DNA of 64,000 nt. It comes from Anaeromonas sp052088025. GTDB lineage: Bacteria; Bacillota; Clostridia; Tissierellales; SIT17. Shown here in pieces: positions 26,297-33,590 of this stretch. The notes under the pieces were generated by a model that was not told the DNA's origin, made no database searches, and saw nothing but the letters and a program-made list of their open reading frames with translations. The stretch's first letter is position 1, and each line of letters starts with the position of its first letter. The DNA lies in NCBI RefSeq assembly GCF_052088025.1, contig NZ_JBQCYD010000010.1, positions 3,666 to 67,665 on the forward strand, written 5' to 3'. The translations under genes and the position numbers were made by a program.

Positions 26297-27190
26297 TTAG
26301 GCTAGTTCCTGAAATCTCCACGCTGCACTTCCTTCTAGGTGCTTGCAAAGGTGGTCTCTCGGGTTTTTAAATTCTTTTCCTATAAAGCCAATTCTATTAA
26401 GCCAAGTTCTCATTGCAAATTTTGGGTTGTCTATCTGTGGCTTTTTACTGCTTGCGAATTTTTGGGTTAAAGCTTGGTTATTCATTGCCAAGGATAAAAG
26501 GATGTAGCTTCTTATTTTTCCTGCGTGAAGATTTCCATTAAATCCCCTAAGTTCTACTGTCCCTACTCCGTTGAAAAAGCTGTGTAGGTTTAGGAAGTGG
26601 TATCTGCTATCATGGTAATGCCTGCCTCTGCCACCATAGTAACCTTCGTACCAAATATCCTCTATCTCTTTAAAAGTTTTAGGTTTTTTCTTGTTCATCT
26701 TTTGGACTAAAGTCTCATCCATTTTTCTACAGTATCTTATTCTTTCTTGTTTTATCTGTAGGCTTGTATATAGTAGGTCGTTTCTTGAATAAATTATGTT
26801 CATAAAATTTCTAAGGCTTCTTGGGCTATGGTCTCTGCCGTTTAGGTGTATGTGTATGCCTGTAGTGGAGTTTGGAAATCCTCCAGCCTTTCTTAGTTTT
26901 CTTGCCATCTCTTGTAGAGTGTCTATGTCTTTTTCATAGGTTAAGATTGGGCTTACAATTTCTACGCTGTATTCTCTTCCCGCTGTTGTCCTAGTTCCAT
27001 TTACTTTTCTTTGACATCTCAAGCTTCCATCATAAACTATACTCCAAGTTCTTCCTTCGTTATCACTTACCCTAAAGTTTCCACCTTGTCTTCGTGAGCT
27101 TCCTTGTAGATGTTCGGCTATTACTTTTGCTGCTTTTTCTCTTGTGATTCCTGTTAGTTCAATTTCAATCCCAAATTTCCTTGTAAGCAT
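26297..27190 (-). CDS. Amidoligase (COOH-NH2 ligase, glutamine-synthetase-like fold)
   Basis: A 297-residue putative amidoligase. It opens FGIEIELTG (Glu9/Glu11, metal-binding pair). A TTGIHIHLNG motif follows (His113, His115), then VELRGFNG (Glu213, Arg215). The family joins a carboxyl group to an amine using ATP, and phage copies are predicted to modify proteins or peptides. The start is the ATG at 27190 behind GAAGGAGGT. A perfect 15-bp inverted repeat holds this Shine-Dalgarno, and a conserved promoter element lies in its loop. The C-terminal 50 residues resemble those of the gene at 27461-28123. Confidence 0.85.
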   Translation of the reverse strand: MLTRKFGIEIELTGITREKAAKVIAEHLQGSSRRQGGNFRVSDNEGRTWSIVYDGSLRCQRKVNGTRTTAGREYSVEIVSPILTYEKDIDTLQEMARKLRKAGGFPNSTTGIHIHLNGRDHSPRSLRNFMNIIYSRNDLLYTSLQIKQERIRYCRKMDETLVQKMNKKKPKTFKEIEDIWYEGYYGGRGRHYHDSRYHFLNLHSFFNGVGTVELRGFNGNLHAGKIRSYILLSLAMNNQALTQKFASSKKPQIDNPKFAMRTWLNRIGFIGKEFKNPRDHLCKHLEGSAAWRFQELA

Positions 27191-27193
27191 TGT

Positions 27194-27252
27194 ATTTACC
27201 TCCTTCTGGTGTGTTTTTCTTATGTACATATATCACTCAGAAGGAGGTAAAT
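27194..27252 (-). promoter_or_regulatory. 15-bp hairpin masking the amidoligase Shine-Dalgarno
   Basis: Bases 27194-27208 and 27238-27252 are perfect inverted repeats with a 29-nt loop. The downstream arm contains AGGAGG of the amidoligase gene. In RNA made by read-through from upstream genes the site would be paired. RNA begun at the promoter element (-10 near 27234-27229, start near 27222) lacks the upstream arm and stays open. Confidence 0.7.
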
Positions 27253-27259
27253 AGCAAGT
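27225..27259 (-). promoter_or_regulatory. Conserved accessory promoter element, copy B
   Basis: Identical at the 22 fixed positions to the elements at 11109-11143 and 28151-28185 (ACTTGCT-N13-TGAGTGATATATGTA). It overlaps the upstream arm and loop of the Shine-Dalgarno hairpin, and would start transcription about 30 bp before the amidoligase ATG. Confidence 0.68.
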
Positions 27260-27285
27260 ACTATTTTTTAAATAAACACATTATC

Positions 27286-27471
27286 TTAATATATTTCTAC
27301 ATATTCACTTATTGTAGCTAGCGCTTCTAGATATGATTTTGAACTTGTTACTCTTTTAATCATTTCATCTGCATTTTCTTTTAAGTCTGCTTCTTTTAGT
27401 GTTTTATAAGCAATGCCCATTAAATTAAATATGTTTCCGTCTTCTCCTATTAATTTGCACTTAGGCTTCAT
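27286..27471 (-). CDS. Small conserved mobile-element protein
   Basis: A 61-residue protein starting MKPKCKLIGEDGN and continuing IFNLMGIAYKTLKEADL to a YVEIY end. I prefer this ATG (27471), which overlaps the stop region of the upstream gene; a longer frame begins inside that gene. Similar short proteins accompany amidoligase-type genes in Firmicute mobile elements, but their role is unknown to me. Confidence 0.6.
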   Translation of the reverse strand: MKPKCKLIGEDGNIFNLMGIAYKTLKEADLKENADEMIKRVTSSKSYLEALATISEYVEIY

Positions 27472-28123
27472 CACTTTCACCTGGCTTTCTAAAAGCAGAA
27501 TTTCCTGAAAGATTTTTAAGAAGTTCTTTTCTAGCTTCTTTATATTCATCACCTATCATCCCAAGCCTCATAAGCCATGCTCTAAAGGTGTATTTTTCAT
27601 TATCTGTATTTACTGGCTTTTTAGAAGCATACTTTAATTCCTTTGACTTCTCGTTTAGAAGTCCAAAGAATAAGGTTGCAGATCTAGCTAAATCTGTTTT
27701 TATTGTAAATATGATGTTTTCATTTTCAATTCTTATGTTTTCACTTTCTAGTGTAGATTTAAATTCTTCTAGTGAATCTATCTTATTAAGCTTTTCTATG
27801 ATTTCAGTTTCTAATATATCTTTATCAAGTTGAAATGACTTCTTAATTAATACTTGTCTGCTGTAAATCATATTGACTAGATTTTTTAAAGTGTTTTCAT
27901 TATATCCTTCTAGCGGAATAGCTATCTCTACAGTAGTAGCAGTTTCTTCTGCTGGGTTTAGAATTTCTTCTAGCTCCACTTCTTCGCCTGTTCCGTTTTT
28001 AATTTTTCCTTCTCTACCTACTATGAATTCTCCAACTTGGTATGAGAAACTTGGTACTCCCAGATATTTAGGTTTTATGCCTAGATGTTTACCTATGGTT
28101 TTAACTTTTTCTTTTCTATCCAT
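27461..28123 (-). CDS. Catalytically degenerate amidoligase paralogue
   Basis: A 220-residue protein that aligns with the amidoligase downstream. NTLKNLVNMIYSRQ matches SLRNFMNIIYSRN there, and the end ASKKP...TFRAWLMRLGMIGDEYKEAR matches SSKKP...AMRTWLNRIGFIGKEFKNPR. Where the amidoligase has HIH in TTGIHIHLNG, this protein has TTVEIAIPLEG, so both His are gone (A68, P70), and no ExE or VELRG motif is present. The N-terminus (KTIGKHLGIKPKYLGVPSF) is unrelated. I infer a non-catalytic partner or regulator. The start at 28123 follows ATAGGAGGGT. Confidence 0.7.
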   Translation of the reverse strand: MDRKEKVKTIGKHLGIKPKYLGVPSFSYQVGEFIVGREGKIKNGTGEEVELEEILNPAEETATTVEIAIPLEGYNENTLKNLVNMIYSRQVLIKKSFQLDKDILETEIIEKLNKIDSLEEFKSTLESENIRIENENIIFTIKTDLARSATLFFGLLNEKSKELKYASKKPVNTDNEKYTFRAWLMRLGMIGDEYKEARKELLKNLSGNSAFRKPGESDEA

Positions 28124-28150
28124 TTCAAACCCTCCTATATTTTTGTTACT

Positions 28151-28185
28151 TACATATATCACTCAAAGTCATGTATTAAGCAAGT
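28151..28185 (-). promoter_or_regulatory. Conserved accessory promoter element, copy C
   Basis: The third copy of ACTTGCT-N13-TGAGTGATATATGTA, with the predicted start site just upstream of the 28123 gene, leaving a leader of about 20-25 nt. Here the 13 variable bases differ fully from copies A and B while the fixed parts do not, which is good evidence of selection on those parts. Confidence 0.68.
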
Positions 28186-28260
28186 TATATTTTAAAATAC
28201 ATCGAGGGTTTATAGGAAAGTTAAATTTAAAAGCCACACAGGGCAAACTGTGGGCCCCGA

Positions 28261-29493
28261 TTACTCATTGTTTTTTATAACTTCACTGTATTTAATTTTC
28301 TTTCCGTCTCTTAAAAGATATACTTCCTTTTCTGTCCCTACTTTTTCTATATACCTTTTAACAATTACATCTGTATATTTCTCATCAAGTTCTATAGTAT
28401 GGCATATTCTATTAGTTTCTTCACAAGCAATAAGTGTAGAACCACTTCCTCCAAAGGGATCTAAAACTATACAATTACTCATGCTACTATTTTGTATTGG
28501 ATAAGCACACAGTGCTACTGGCTTCATTGTTGGATGTAGTTCATTCTTTGAAGGCCTATCGAAATTCCATATTGTACTTTGCTTTCTATCAGAGTACCAT
28601 CTATGTCTTCCATCTTTTCTCCAGCCAAAAAGAACAGGTTCATGTTTCCACTGATATGGACTTCTTCCAAGAACTAGACTTTGCTTGGCCCAGATACATA
28701 CTCCAGAGAGATAAAACCCAGCATCTATAAAAGCTTTTCTAAAATTAAGTCCTTCTGTATCTGCATGAAATACATATATTGAAGCATCCTTTTCCATTAC
28801 ATTAAACATATTTTTAAAAGAAGATAAAAGAAAACTATAAAAATCTTTATCTTTCATATCATCATTTTGAATTGTCCCAGCTTTAGATTCATAGGCAACA
28901 TTATATGGGGGATCTGTTACTGTTAGATTTGCTTTCTTTCCATCCATTAAAATTTTATATGTTTCTTCATCTGTACTATCACCACAAATAAGTCTGTGCC
29001 TACCGAGTAGCCATAAGTCTCCTTGCTTAGATATTGCCGGCTCTTTTAATTCTTCATCAACATCAAAATCATCTTCTTCAACATCTTTATCATGAAGCTG
29101 ACTAAACATCTCATCTAGTTCTGGTGGCTCAAATCCAGTAAATTCTATATCGAAATTTGAATCCTTTAAATCATCAATCAAATCTTTTAATAGAGCTGCA
29201 TCCCAAGATCCGCTGATTTTATTAAGAGCTATATTCAATGCCTTCTCTTTCGTTTTATCTATTTCAATTACTACACAATCAACTTCTGTAAAACCTAAAT
29301 CTCTTAATACTTTTAATCTTTGATGCCCGCCAATTATAGTATCATCCGAGTTTATTATTATTGGATCTACATATCCAAACTCAGTAATACTATTTTTTAT
29401 TTTTTCATATTCTTTATCTCCAGGCTTTAAATCTTTTCTCGGATTGTACTCAGCTGGTGTTAATTTATTTATATCTCTTTTTTCAAATTTCAT
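28261..29493 (-). CDS. ParB-domain / DNA adenine-or-cytosine N-methyltransferase fusion
   Basis: A protein of about 410 residues. The N-terminal ParB/Srx-like domain (NPRKDLKPGDKEYEKIKNSI, TIIGGHQRLKVL) covers residues 10-115. An amino-methyltransferase follows with TVTDPPYNVAY as the catalytic motif IV and then LDPFGGSGSTLIA as the cofactor motif, the beta-class order. Phages use such enzymes to protect their DNA from host restriction. No cognate endonuclease is beside it. The start at 29493 overlaps the upstream gene by about 11 bp. Confidence 0.92.
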   Translation of the reverse strand: MKFEKRDINKLTPAEYNPRKDLKPGDKEYEKIKNSITEFGYVDPIIINSDDTIIGGHQRLKVLRDLGFTEVDCVVIEIDKTKEKALNIALNKISGSWDAALLKDLIDDLKDSNFDIEFTGFEPPELDEMFSQLHDKDVEEDDFDVDEELKEPAISKQGDLWLLGRHRLICGDSTDEETYKILMDGKKANLTVTDPPYNVAYESKAGTIQNDDMKDKDFYSFLLSSFKNMFNVMEKDASIYVFHADTEGLNFRKAFIDAGFYLSGVCIWAKQSLVLGRSPYQWKHEPVLFGWRKDGRHRWYSDRKQSTIWNFDRPSKNELHPTMKPVALCAYPIQNSSMSNCIVLDPFGGSGSTLIACEETNRICHTIELDEKYTDVIVKRYIEKVGTEKEVYLLRDGKKIKYSEVIKNNE

Positions 29494-29920
29494 TTTCTTC
29501 ACTCCAAAATCTATATTTTATGTAGCAATCATGGCTACAGAATTTTCTTTTCTTATTTCCATAAACACTAAATTCTTCTCCGCAATAAAGGCAAGTGTGT
29601 TTATATGTTGAAGCTTCTCTTTGAACTGTTTTATCTTGATTTTCTTTCCACCAAGTTCTCCTGCATTTATCTGAACAGTATTTTCTAGGTCTACCTTTAT
29701 TTTTGACTTTCATAAATTTACCGCAGTTAAGACAGAGAAGTTTTTTATCTTTCATCACTTCGATATTTAAACTAACTATCTTCCCATTTCCACCTAAGTT
29801 ATTTCTTCTGCAAAAGGATCTAACTGTATCTCTGGTTAACCCTAGCATAGTTCCTATGGCTTTATATCCTAGACCTTCTTTTCTTAATTTGTATATTTCT
29901 TGTCTTTCATAATCAGTCAT
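29483..29920 (-). CDS. HTH plus double zinc-ribbon DNA-binding protein
   Basis: A 145-residue protein. Residues 1-40 form a helix-turn-helix (YKLRKEGLGYKAIGTMLGLTRDTVRSFCRR). Two Cys4-type zinc knuckles follow (CLNCGKFMK...RKYCSDKCRRTWW and CLYCGEEFSV...KRKFCSHDCYIKY). It is common upstream of phage methylase and packaging genes and is probably a transcription or packaging regulator. The gene is preceded by two terminators and the 30-kb noncoding block. Confidence 0.75.
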   Translation of the reverse strand: MTDYERQEIYKLRKEGLGYKAIGTMLGLTRDTVRSFCRRNNLGGNGKIVSLNIEVMKDKKLLCLNCGKFMKVKNKGRPRKYCSDKCRRTWWKENQDKTVQREASTYKHTCLYCGEEFSVYGNKKRKFCSHDCYIKYRFWSEENEI

Positions 29921-29961
29921 AAGAATTCACTTCCTATATTTGTGTAAATATATATAAGCAT

Positions 29962-30005
29962 AAAAAGCTCATAGCCTATGGGGTGTAAAGGCTACAAGCT
30001 TTTTA
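29962..30005. terminator. Bidirectional terminator
   Basis: A stem of AAAAAGCT and AGCC with complementary GGCT and AGCTTTTT, interrupted by one 3-base bulge pair. T runs on both strands make it usable in either direction. Confidence 0.75.
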
Positions 30006-30032
30006 TGGAGTTTTTTTATACTATTTGGCAAA

Positions 30033-30060
30033 ATAAAAACCACTATCAAATGTAGTGGTT
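30033..30060 (-). terminator. Terminator upstream of the GC-rich block
   Basis: A perfect 8-bp stem (AACCACTA/TAGTGGTT) with a 7-nt loop; the minus strand continues with a T-rich tract. Confidence 0.75.
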
Positions 30061-30372
30061 ACAATACTTACAGATATATTTTTTATATTTTCTACACCCC
30101 CACCCCTTTAATTGTGCGAAATCACACGCGTTAGGGGGCGGCGGTCCTGATGTGTTAAAGTTGTAGAGATTAGATACCCCCTACCCTAGAGAGTTTTTAG
30201 TTTCGCCAAATAGTATAGCAAAAGTGATACACTTTATTAGATTTTTAATACTATTACGCGTAAATAAAAAATAATTATAAGTCTATAATCATTGTAACTA
30301 CTGATGTATAGAGGTTTGTTTTTAATATATTATTTGATTTGAACCCCCAGTGAGGAGGGTTGTGTTTTGTTT

Positions 30373-30720
30373 TTAGTATTTATATTCTTCATACCTATCC
30401 TCTGTCATCGTCTTCTTATCATGGCAGCTCTTACATAAGGCTTGCCAGTTACTTTCATCCCAGAATAGTTTTTTGTCTCCTCTATGTGGAGTGATGTGGT
30501 CTACCACTGCAGCTTCAATAAGTTTACCATCTTCAAGGCACTGGACACACAGTGGATTAGCTTTAAGAAATCTTCTCCTAGCTTTTCTCCATCTACTATC
30601 GTATCCTCTCCTTCTTGCACTCTTTCTTTCATATAGCTTCTTATGTTCCTCACAGAATCTCTTGTCAGTTAGTTCAGGACACCCTGGATGCTTACAAGGT
30701 TTCAGTGGTTTTCTTGGCAT
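30373..30720 (-). CDS. HNH endonuclease
   Basis: A 115-residue HNH nuclease. It has an N-terminal CKHPGCPELTDKRFCEEHKK zinc knuckle, then CVQCLEDGKLIEAAVVDHITPH and WQALCKSCHDKKT, covering the HNH motif and its structural Cys pairs. HNH proteins next to terminase genes are required for specific cutting in several cos phages. It overlaps the upstream small gene by 29 bp. Confidence 0.93.
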   Translation of the reverse strand: MPRKPLKPCKHPGCPELTDKRFCEEHKKLYERKSARRRGYDSRWRKARRRFLKANPLCVQCLEDGKLIEAAVVDHITPHRGDKKLFWDESNWQALCKSCHDKKTMTEDRYEEYKY

Positions 30721-30913
30721 TTGATTTCACCTTCCTTTTTCCATGAGGACATCCCGACCACGATATTCTTTTAAGCTTCCCTCCGTTTGGTGTTGTATTT
30801 AATAGGGCCTTATGGTACTGGCTCTTGGGGTTACTACATTCATATGCATCCCACTTTGAATCTGATGCGTCTTTATCTACTTTAGCAAACCTACATGATA
30901 TGCATTTAATCAT
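30692..30913 (-). CDS. Small zinc-binding phage protein
   Basis: A 73-residue protein with CISCRFAKVDKD, YECSNPKSQYHKALLN and ISWSGCPHGKRK, giving four spaced Cys and a His. The pattern fits a small treble-clef or zinc-ribbon protein often found just before HNH genes in these phages. Function unknown. Confidence 0.65.
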   Translation of the reverse strand: MIKCISCRFAKVDKDASDSKWDAYECSNPKSQYHKALLNTTPNGGKLKRISWSGCPHGKRKVKSNAKKTTETL

Positions 30914-30938
30914 AAGCTACCTCCTAAAATTGGGCATA

Positions 30939-30970
30939 GAAAAAGCCCTAAAGCTAAATGCTCTAAGGCT
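30939..30970 (-). terminator. Terminator (gccctaaag family), copy 1
   Basis: A 10-bp stem (AGCCCTAAAG with CTCTAAGGCT, wobble allowed), U-rich on the minus strand. A near copy lies at 32646-32675, so the HigBA genes between them form a separate unit. Confidence 0.7.
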
Positions 30971-31087
30971 TGATGTTATAAAAAATACGAGTTGGTGCAG
31001 GCACCCTCTCGCGAAAAACTATTAAGTTTTTGTTCCATACTATTTTATCATTTTTAATGCTTATCTCTGTCTTTATTTAAATCATTG

Positions 31088-32182
31088 TCACTGAACTTTC
31101 CCAATAATATCGTTTATATCAAATGGGGGTATTAATTCTCGATGATGTTGATAGCCTACATATTGATCATATTGTAATCTACCTAGTAATACAAAGGGAG
31201 CTATCCCAATCTCCTCTGAGTATTCAACTATATTACTTTTTAATTTACAATTATAGTTATCGATAAAAAACCTATACTGTTCCTCTGAAATCAAGTAATT
31301 ACGGGCTTCCAAATCAGCTTCATCTTCTTGTTTGTCATTATCATAGCTAATATGAGATTTCTTGCCTGAATGGTTAATTAAATGAGCTAGCTCATGAAAT
31401 AAAGTAAACCAAAACCCATCTGATCTTTTTCCCATTCCACTTAAAGCTAAAATTGCTTTATCATTTCTCCAGATTGTAGCTCCACATATATATGTTTTAG
31501 GAATATAAGGTATTAAAAGTAAAACTATGCCACATTCAGCACATAATCTTTGCATTTCTGGGAAAAATTCATCCGGTTGTTTCATAGTCATTTCTCTAAA
31601 TATTGGTATTAAACTTTTAAGCTTTCTTCTATTAAACTTATCTACATCAATATTTAATGCTTCTGTCTCAGCTCTTCTTATCCAAGCTAATACTCCCAAA
31701 TCAGATATTTCCTTTATCTCCTTCTGTTTTCTAAAAGCAACACTATATGAAGGTTCCACAGAGCCTAGTTCAGCAACACCAAAGAAGCTCCTACAATTAA
31801 ATACCCTTTCTCTTCTATCTGATGTTTCTTTTACCCATCCAAATTCACTCATCTCTTTATATGGTATATCTTTTAATTTATTTAAATCATCCGTTAGCTT
31901 CTCTTGTTCTTCTAATCTAGCTTTATTTAATTGATAGTTAGTTTCTAAGTTCATCCAGAATTGTGCACTTGGCCCTATAACTGATTCTAACTTTAGAGCT
32001 GTATCATAGGTGATTGGAGCATTACCATTAAGAATATTACTTAAATGCTTTGTTGTTATATCTAATCTAGCTGCTAATTCTTTTTGATTCATACCTAAAA
32101 AAACCATATTCTCTCTGATAGTTTCTCCTGGAGCAATAGCAATAGTAGGTATAAAATTATTATTATCTTTTTTGTTTGCCAT
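31088..32182 (-). CDS. higA: HigA antitoxin fused to ImmA/IrrE Zn-peptidase domain
   Basis: A 364-residue protein. An N-terminal XRE/HigA helix-turn-helix (PGETIRENMVFLGMNQKELAARLDITTKHLSNILNG, about 16-55) is followed by a long C-terminal domain with FTLFHELAHLINH, the HExxH zinc-protease signature of ImmA/IrrE. HigA proteins bind the toxin and repress the operon; the peptidase domain suggests control by proteolysis. The start overlaps the toxin gene by 20 bp. The pair is bracketed by two related terminators in the phage early region, so it may act in lysogen maintenance or exclusion. Confidence 0.9.
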   Translation of the reverse strand: MANKKDNNNFIPTIAIAPGETIRENMVFLGMNQKELAARLDITTKHLSNILNGNAPITYDTALKLESVIGPSAQFWMNLETNYQLNKARLEEQEKLTDDLNKLKDIPYKEMSEFGWVKETSDRRERVFNCRSFFGVAELGSVEPSYSVAFRKQKEIKEISDLGVLAWIRRAETEALNIDVDKFNRRKLKSLIPIFREMTMKQPDEFFPEMQRLCAECGIVLLLIPYIPKTYICGATIWRNDKAILALSGMGKRSDGFWFTLFHELAHLINHSGKKSHISYDNDKQEDEADLEARNYLISEEQYRFFIDNYNCKLKSNIVEYSEEIGIAPFVLLGRLQYDQYVGYQHHRELIPPFDINDIIGKVQ

Positions 32183-32501
32183 GGTAATCAGTCACCTCCT
32201 CAATTCTTACGATATCAATACTCTTTAATTCATTTAAATCTCCATTTTCTCCTAGAATAGGTTTAATAACTAATCTAAAAGGGTGGACTAAATTTATAGC
32301 ATATTCATCTGATCTTGTTCCCTTTAGCCTATGAAGTCTAGCCGATGGAATATACTGAATATCTAATAAGCTAGTTGCTGCTAGTAATTCTGATACTCTT
32401 TGAGTTAGCTTTATTCCAATATCTTTTCCATATTGCTTCTGTGCTTTTTTAGGATTTTCGCACTGTTTTTTAAGCTTTTGTGTTCTATATTCTACTTTCA
32501 T
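32163..32501 (-). CDS. higB: HigB/RelE-fold toxin
   Basis: A 112-residue HigB-like toxin (MKVEYRTQKLKKQCENPKKAQKQYG, IPSARLHRLKGTRSDEYAINLVHPFRLVIKP). The family cuts ribosome-bound mRNA. Toxin before antitoxin is the normal hig order. Upstream, on the minus strand, lies a 13-bp palindrome AACCTGATAGGTT (near 32541-32557), a candidate HigA operator; the promoter hexamers are not clear. Confidence 0.85.
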   Translation of the reverse strand: MKVEYRTQKLKKQCENPKKAQKQYGKDIGIKLTQRVSELLAATSLLDIQYIPSARLHRLKGTRSDEYAINLVHPFRLVIKPILGENGDLNELKSIDIVRIEEVTDYHGKQKR

Positions 32502-32645
32502 TATATGTTATTATACCCCCAATGTCAATAAATTATTAACCTATCAGGTTATTTTTTGCATTCCGATTCTAAGGTTATAATAACAATATACTATTAATCG
32601 ATACTTTTTACAAATAAAATATCTTTTTTTGAAGAATAAACACAG

Positions 32646-32675
32646 AAAAAGCCCTAAAGCAAATTCTCTAAGGCT
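32646..32675 (-). terminator. Terminator (gccctaaag family), copy 2
   Basis: A stem of AGCCTTAGAG with CTTTAGGGCT, then T-rich minus strand sequence. It ends the small zinc-finger gene at 32674-32835 and isolates the hig genes. Confidence 0.7.
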
Positions 32676-32835
32676 ATCCATATCTTTCTTTTTTTATTCT
32701 TTTATAGACTTCTTTTAATTCTGGTGGCATCTTCTTATAAGATTCCACCATTCGAATATGATATTTACAGTATGTGCTGTGCCTTTCAGCTTCCATTCTG
32801 CATCCATCATATTCACATATCCTTATCTTTTTCAC
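32674..32835 (-). CDS. Short zinc-finger protein
   Basis: A 53-residue reading frame with a GTG start behind AGGAG. It reads VKKIRICEYDGCRMEAERHS and then YCKYHIRMV, so C-x4-C followed by C-x2-H could bind zinc. The basic C-terminus (VYKRIKKERYG) suggests nucleic acid binding. It is followed at once by a terminator. Function unknown. Confidence 0.6.
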   Translation of the reverse strand: MKKIRICEYDGCRMEAERHSTYCKYHIRMVESYKKMPPELKEVYKRIKKERYG

Positions 32836-32940
32836 TTCTATCGCTCCTATAAAAAAATAGCCCGACAGAATTAACTGGGGCTATTTGAATATCAATTATT
32901 AATTTTCTATACATCTTTACACTTTATACTATAACACTCA

Positions 32941-33384
32941 TCAACCCCTCTGTCTAGTCGCATTAGGTCGCATTTTTAAAACCTCATCAACCTCCTTTAA
33001 AGCTTTCTTATGGTTTCTAAATACCGTACTTCTATCGTACCCCATAGCTGTTACTATATCTTCCCACTCTTTTCCTGTTATATATCTCATTTTAAGAATT
33101 AATCTATATCTTATATCCTTTACCTGTTTAATAGTTCCTGTTATTTCCTTTTTCAAATCAACATATTCATCTATGTCATCATTTATCTCATTACTTAAGT
33201 CTATTAGTCTTACAGTTGCATCTTCCATAGAGCTTATAGTAACTTTTCCTCCTGATACCTTTTCCTGAGTAAAATCTACAGTAGTCCTTTTAGCTAGTGC
33301 TTCTATTTCTTCTTTTTGCTCTAGCTTATTATTTATAACTCTATTAAGCCATAAAGCTTGAGATAGATATTCTTTAGCCTCCAT
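32941..33384 (-). CDS. DUF1492-type sigma-like phage regulator
   Basis: A 147-residue protein, helical, with a C-terminal sigma-70 region 4-like helix-turn-helix (RLILKMRYITGKEWEDIVTAMGYDRSTVFRNHKKALKEVDEVL). Such proteins sit at the end of the early region of Firmicute phages and are thought to switch on late transcription. It is a candidate to recognise the conserved accessory promoter elements at 11.1, 27.2 and 28.2 kb, although that link is only a hypothesis. Confidence 0.8.
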   Translation of the reverse strand: MEAKEYLSQALWLNRVINNKLEQKEEIEALAKRTTVDFTQEKVSGGKVTISSMEDATVRLIDLSNEINDDIDEYVDLKKEITGTIKQVKDIRYRLILKMRYITGKEWEDIVTAMGYDRSTVFRNHKKALKEVDEVLKMRPNATRQRG

Positions 33385-33386
33385 AG

Positions 33387-33590
33387 CTACACCTCCAAAT
33401 GAGTACCATAGTATTTCTCGGTGATATGCTCTTGTTTCTCCTTATCTAAGGACTTTATTCTTTTAATAACTTCTTCTTCATCTATTTTTAATTGTTCTTT
33501 GGTTTTATAAAATCCGCATTCTATTCCTCCACATTTTCTAATTTTTAAAGCTTTACATCTACCAATCTTATAAGCAAAACAGTTCTCCAT
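33387..33590 (-). CDS. Small Cys-rich hypothetical protein
   Basis: A 67-residue protein opening MENCFAYKIGRCKALKIRKCGGIECGFYKT with four Cys in a spacing that could hold one zinc ion, then a charged helix. Packed tightly between neighbours (2 bp and 1-bp overlap), so coexpressed. No known function. Confidence 0.65.
   Translation of the reverse strand: MENCFAYKIGRCKALKIRKCGGIECGFYKTKEQLKIDEEEVIKRIKSLDKEKQEHITEKYYGTHLEV

Larger units (their letters stand above)
29921..30372. other. Noncoding block with GC-rich island (cos/pac candidate)
   Basis: There is no convincing gene in about 450 bp. The centre (30095-30180) is strikingly GC-rich for this phage, with CCCCCACCCC, a TGTG/CACA hairpin, ACACGCG and GGGGGCGGCGG, and then a second CCCCCTACCC run. 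It lies between the HNH nuclease gene and the genes leading to terminase, a common neighbourhood for the packaging site. Confidence 0.45.

Noticed and set aside
22008..28504. Other + strand open frames inside portal, terminase and methylase genes
   Set aside because: They are antisense shadows: no site, no recognisable motif, and the overlapping minus strand genes are certain.
32501..32530. TTGACA and TATAAT upstream of higB as a promoter
   Set aside because: The hexamers are only 7 bp apart, too close for a functional promoter.
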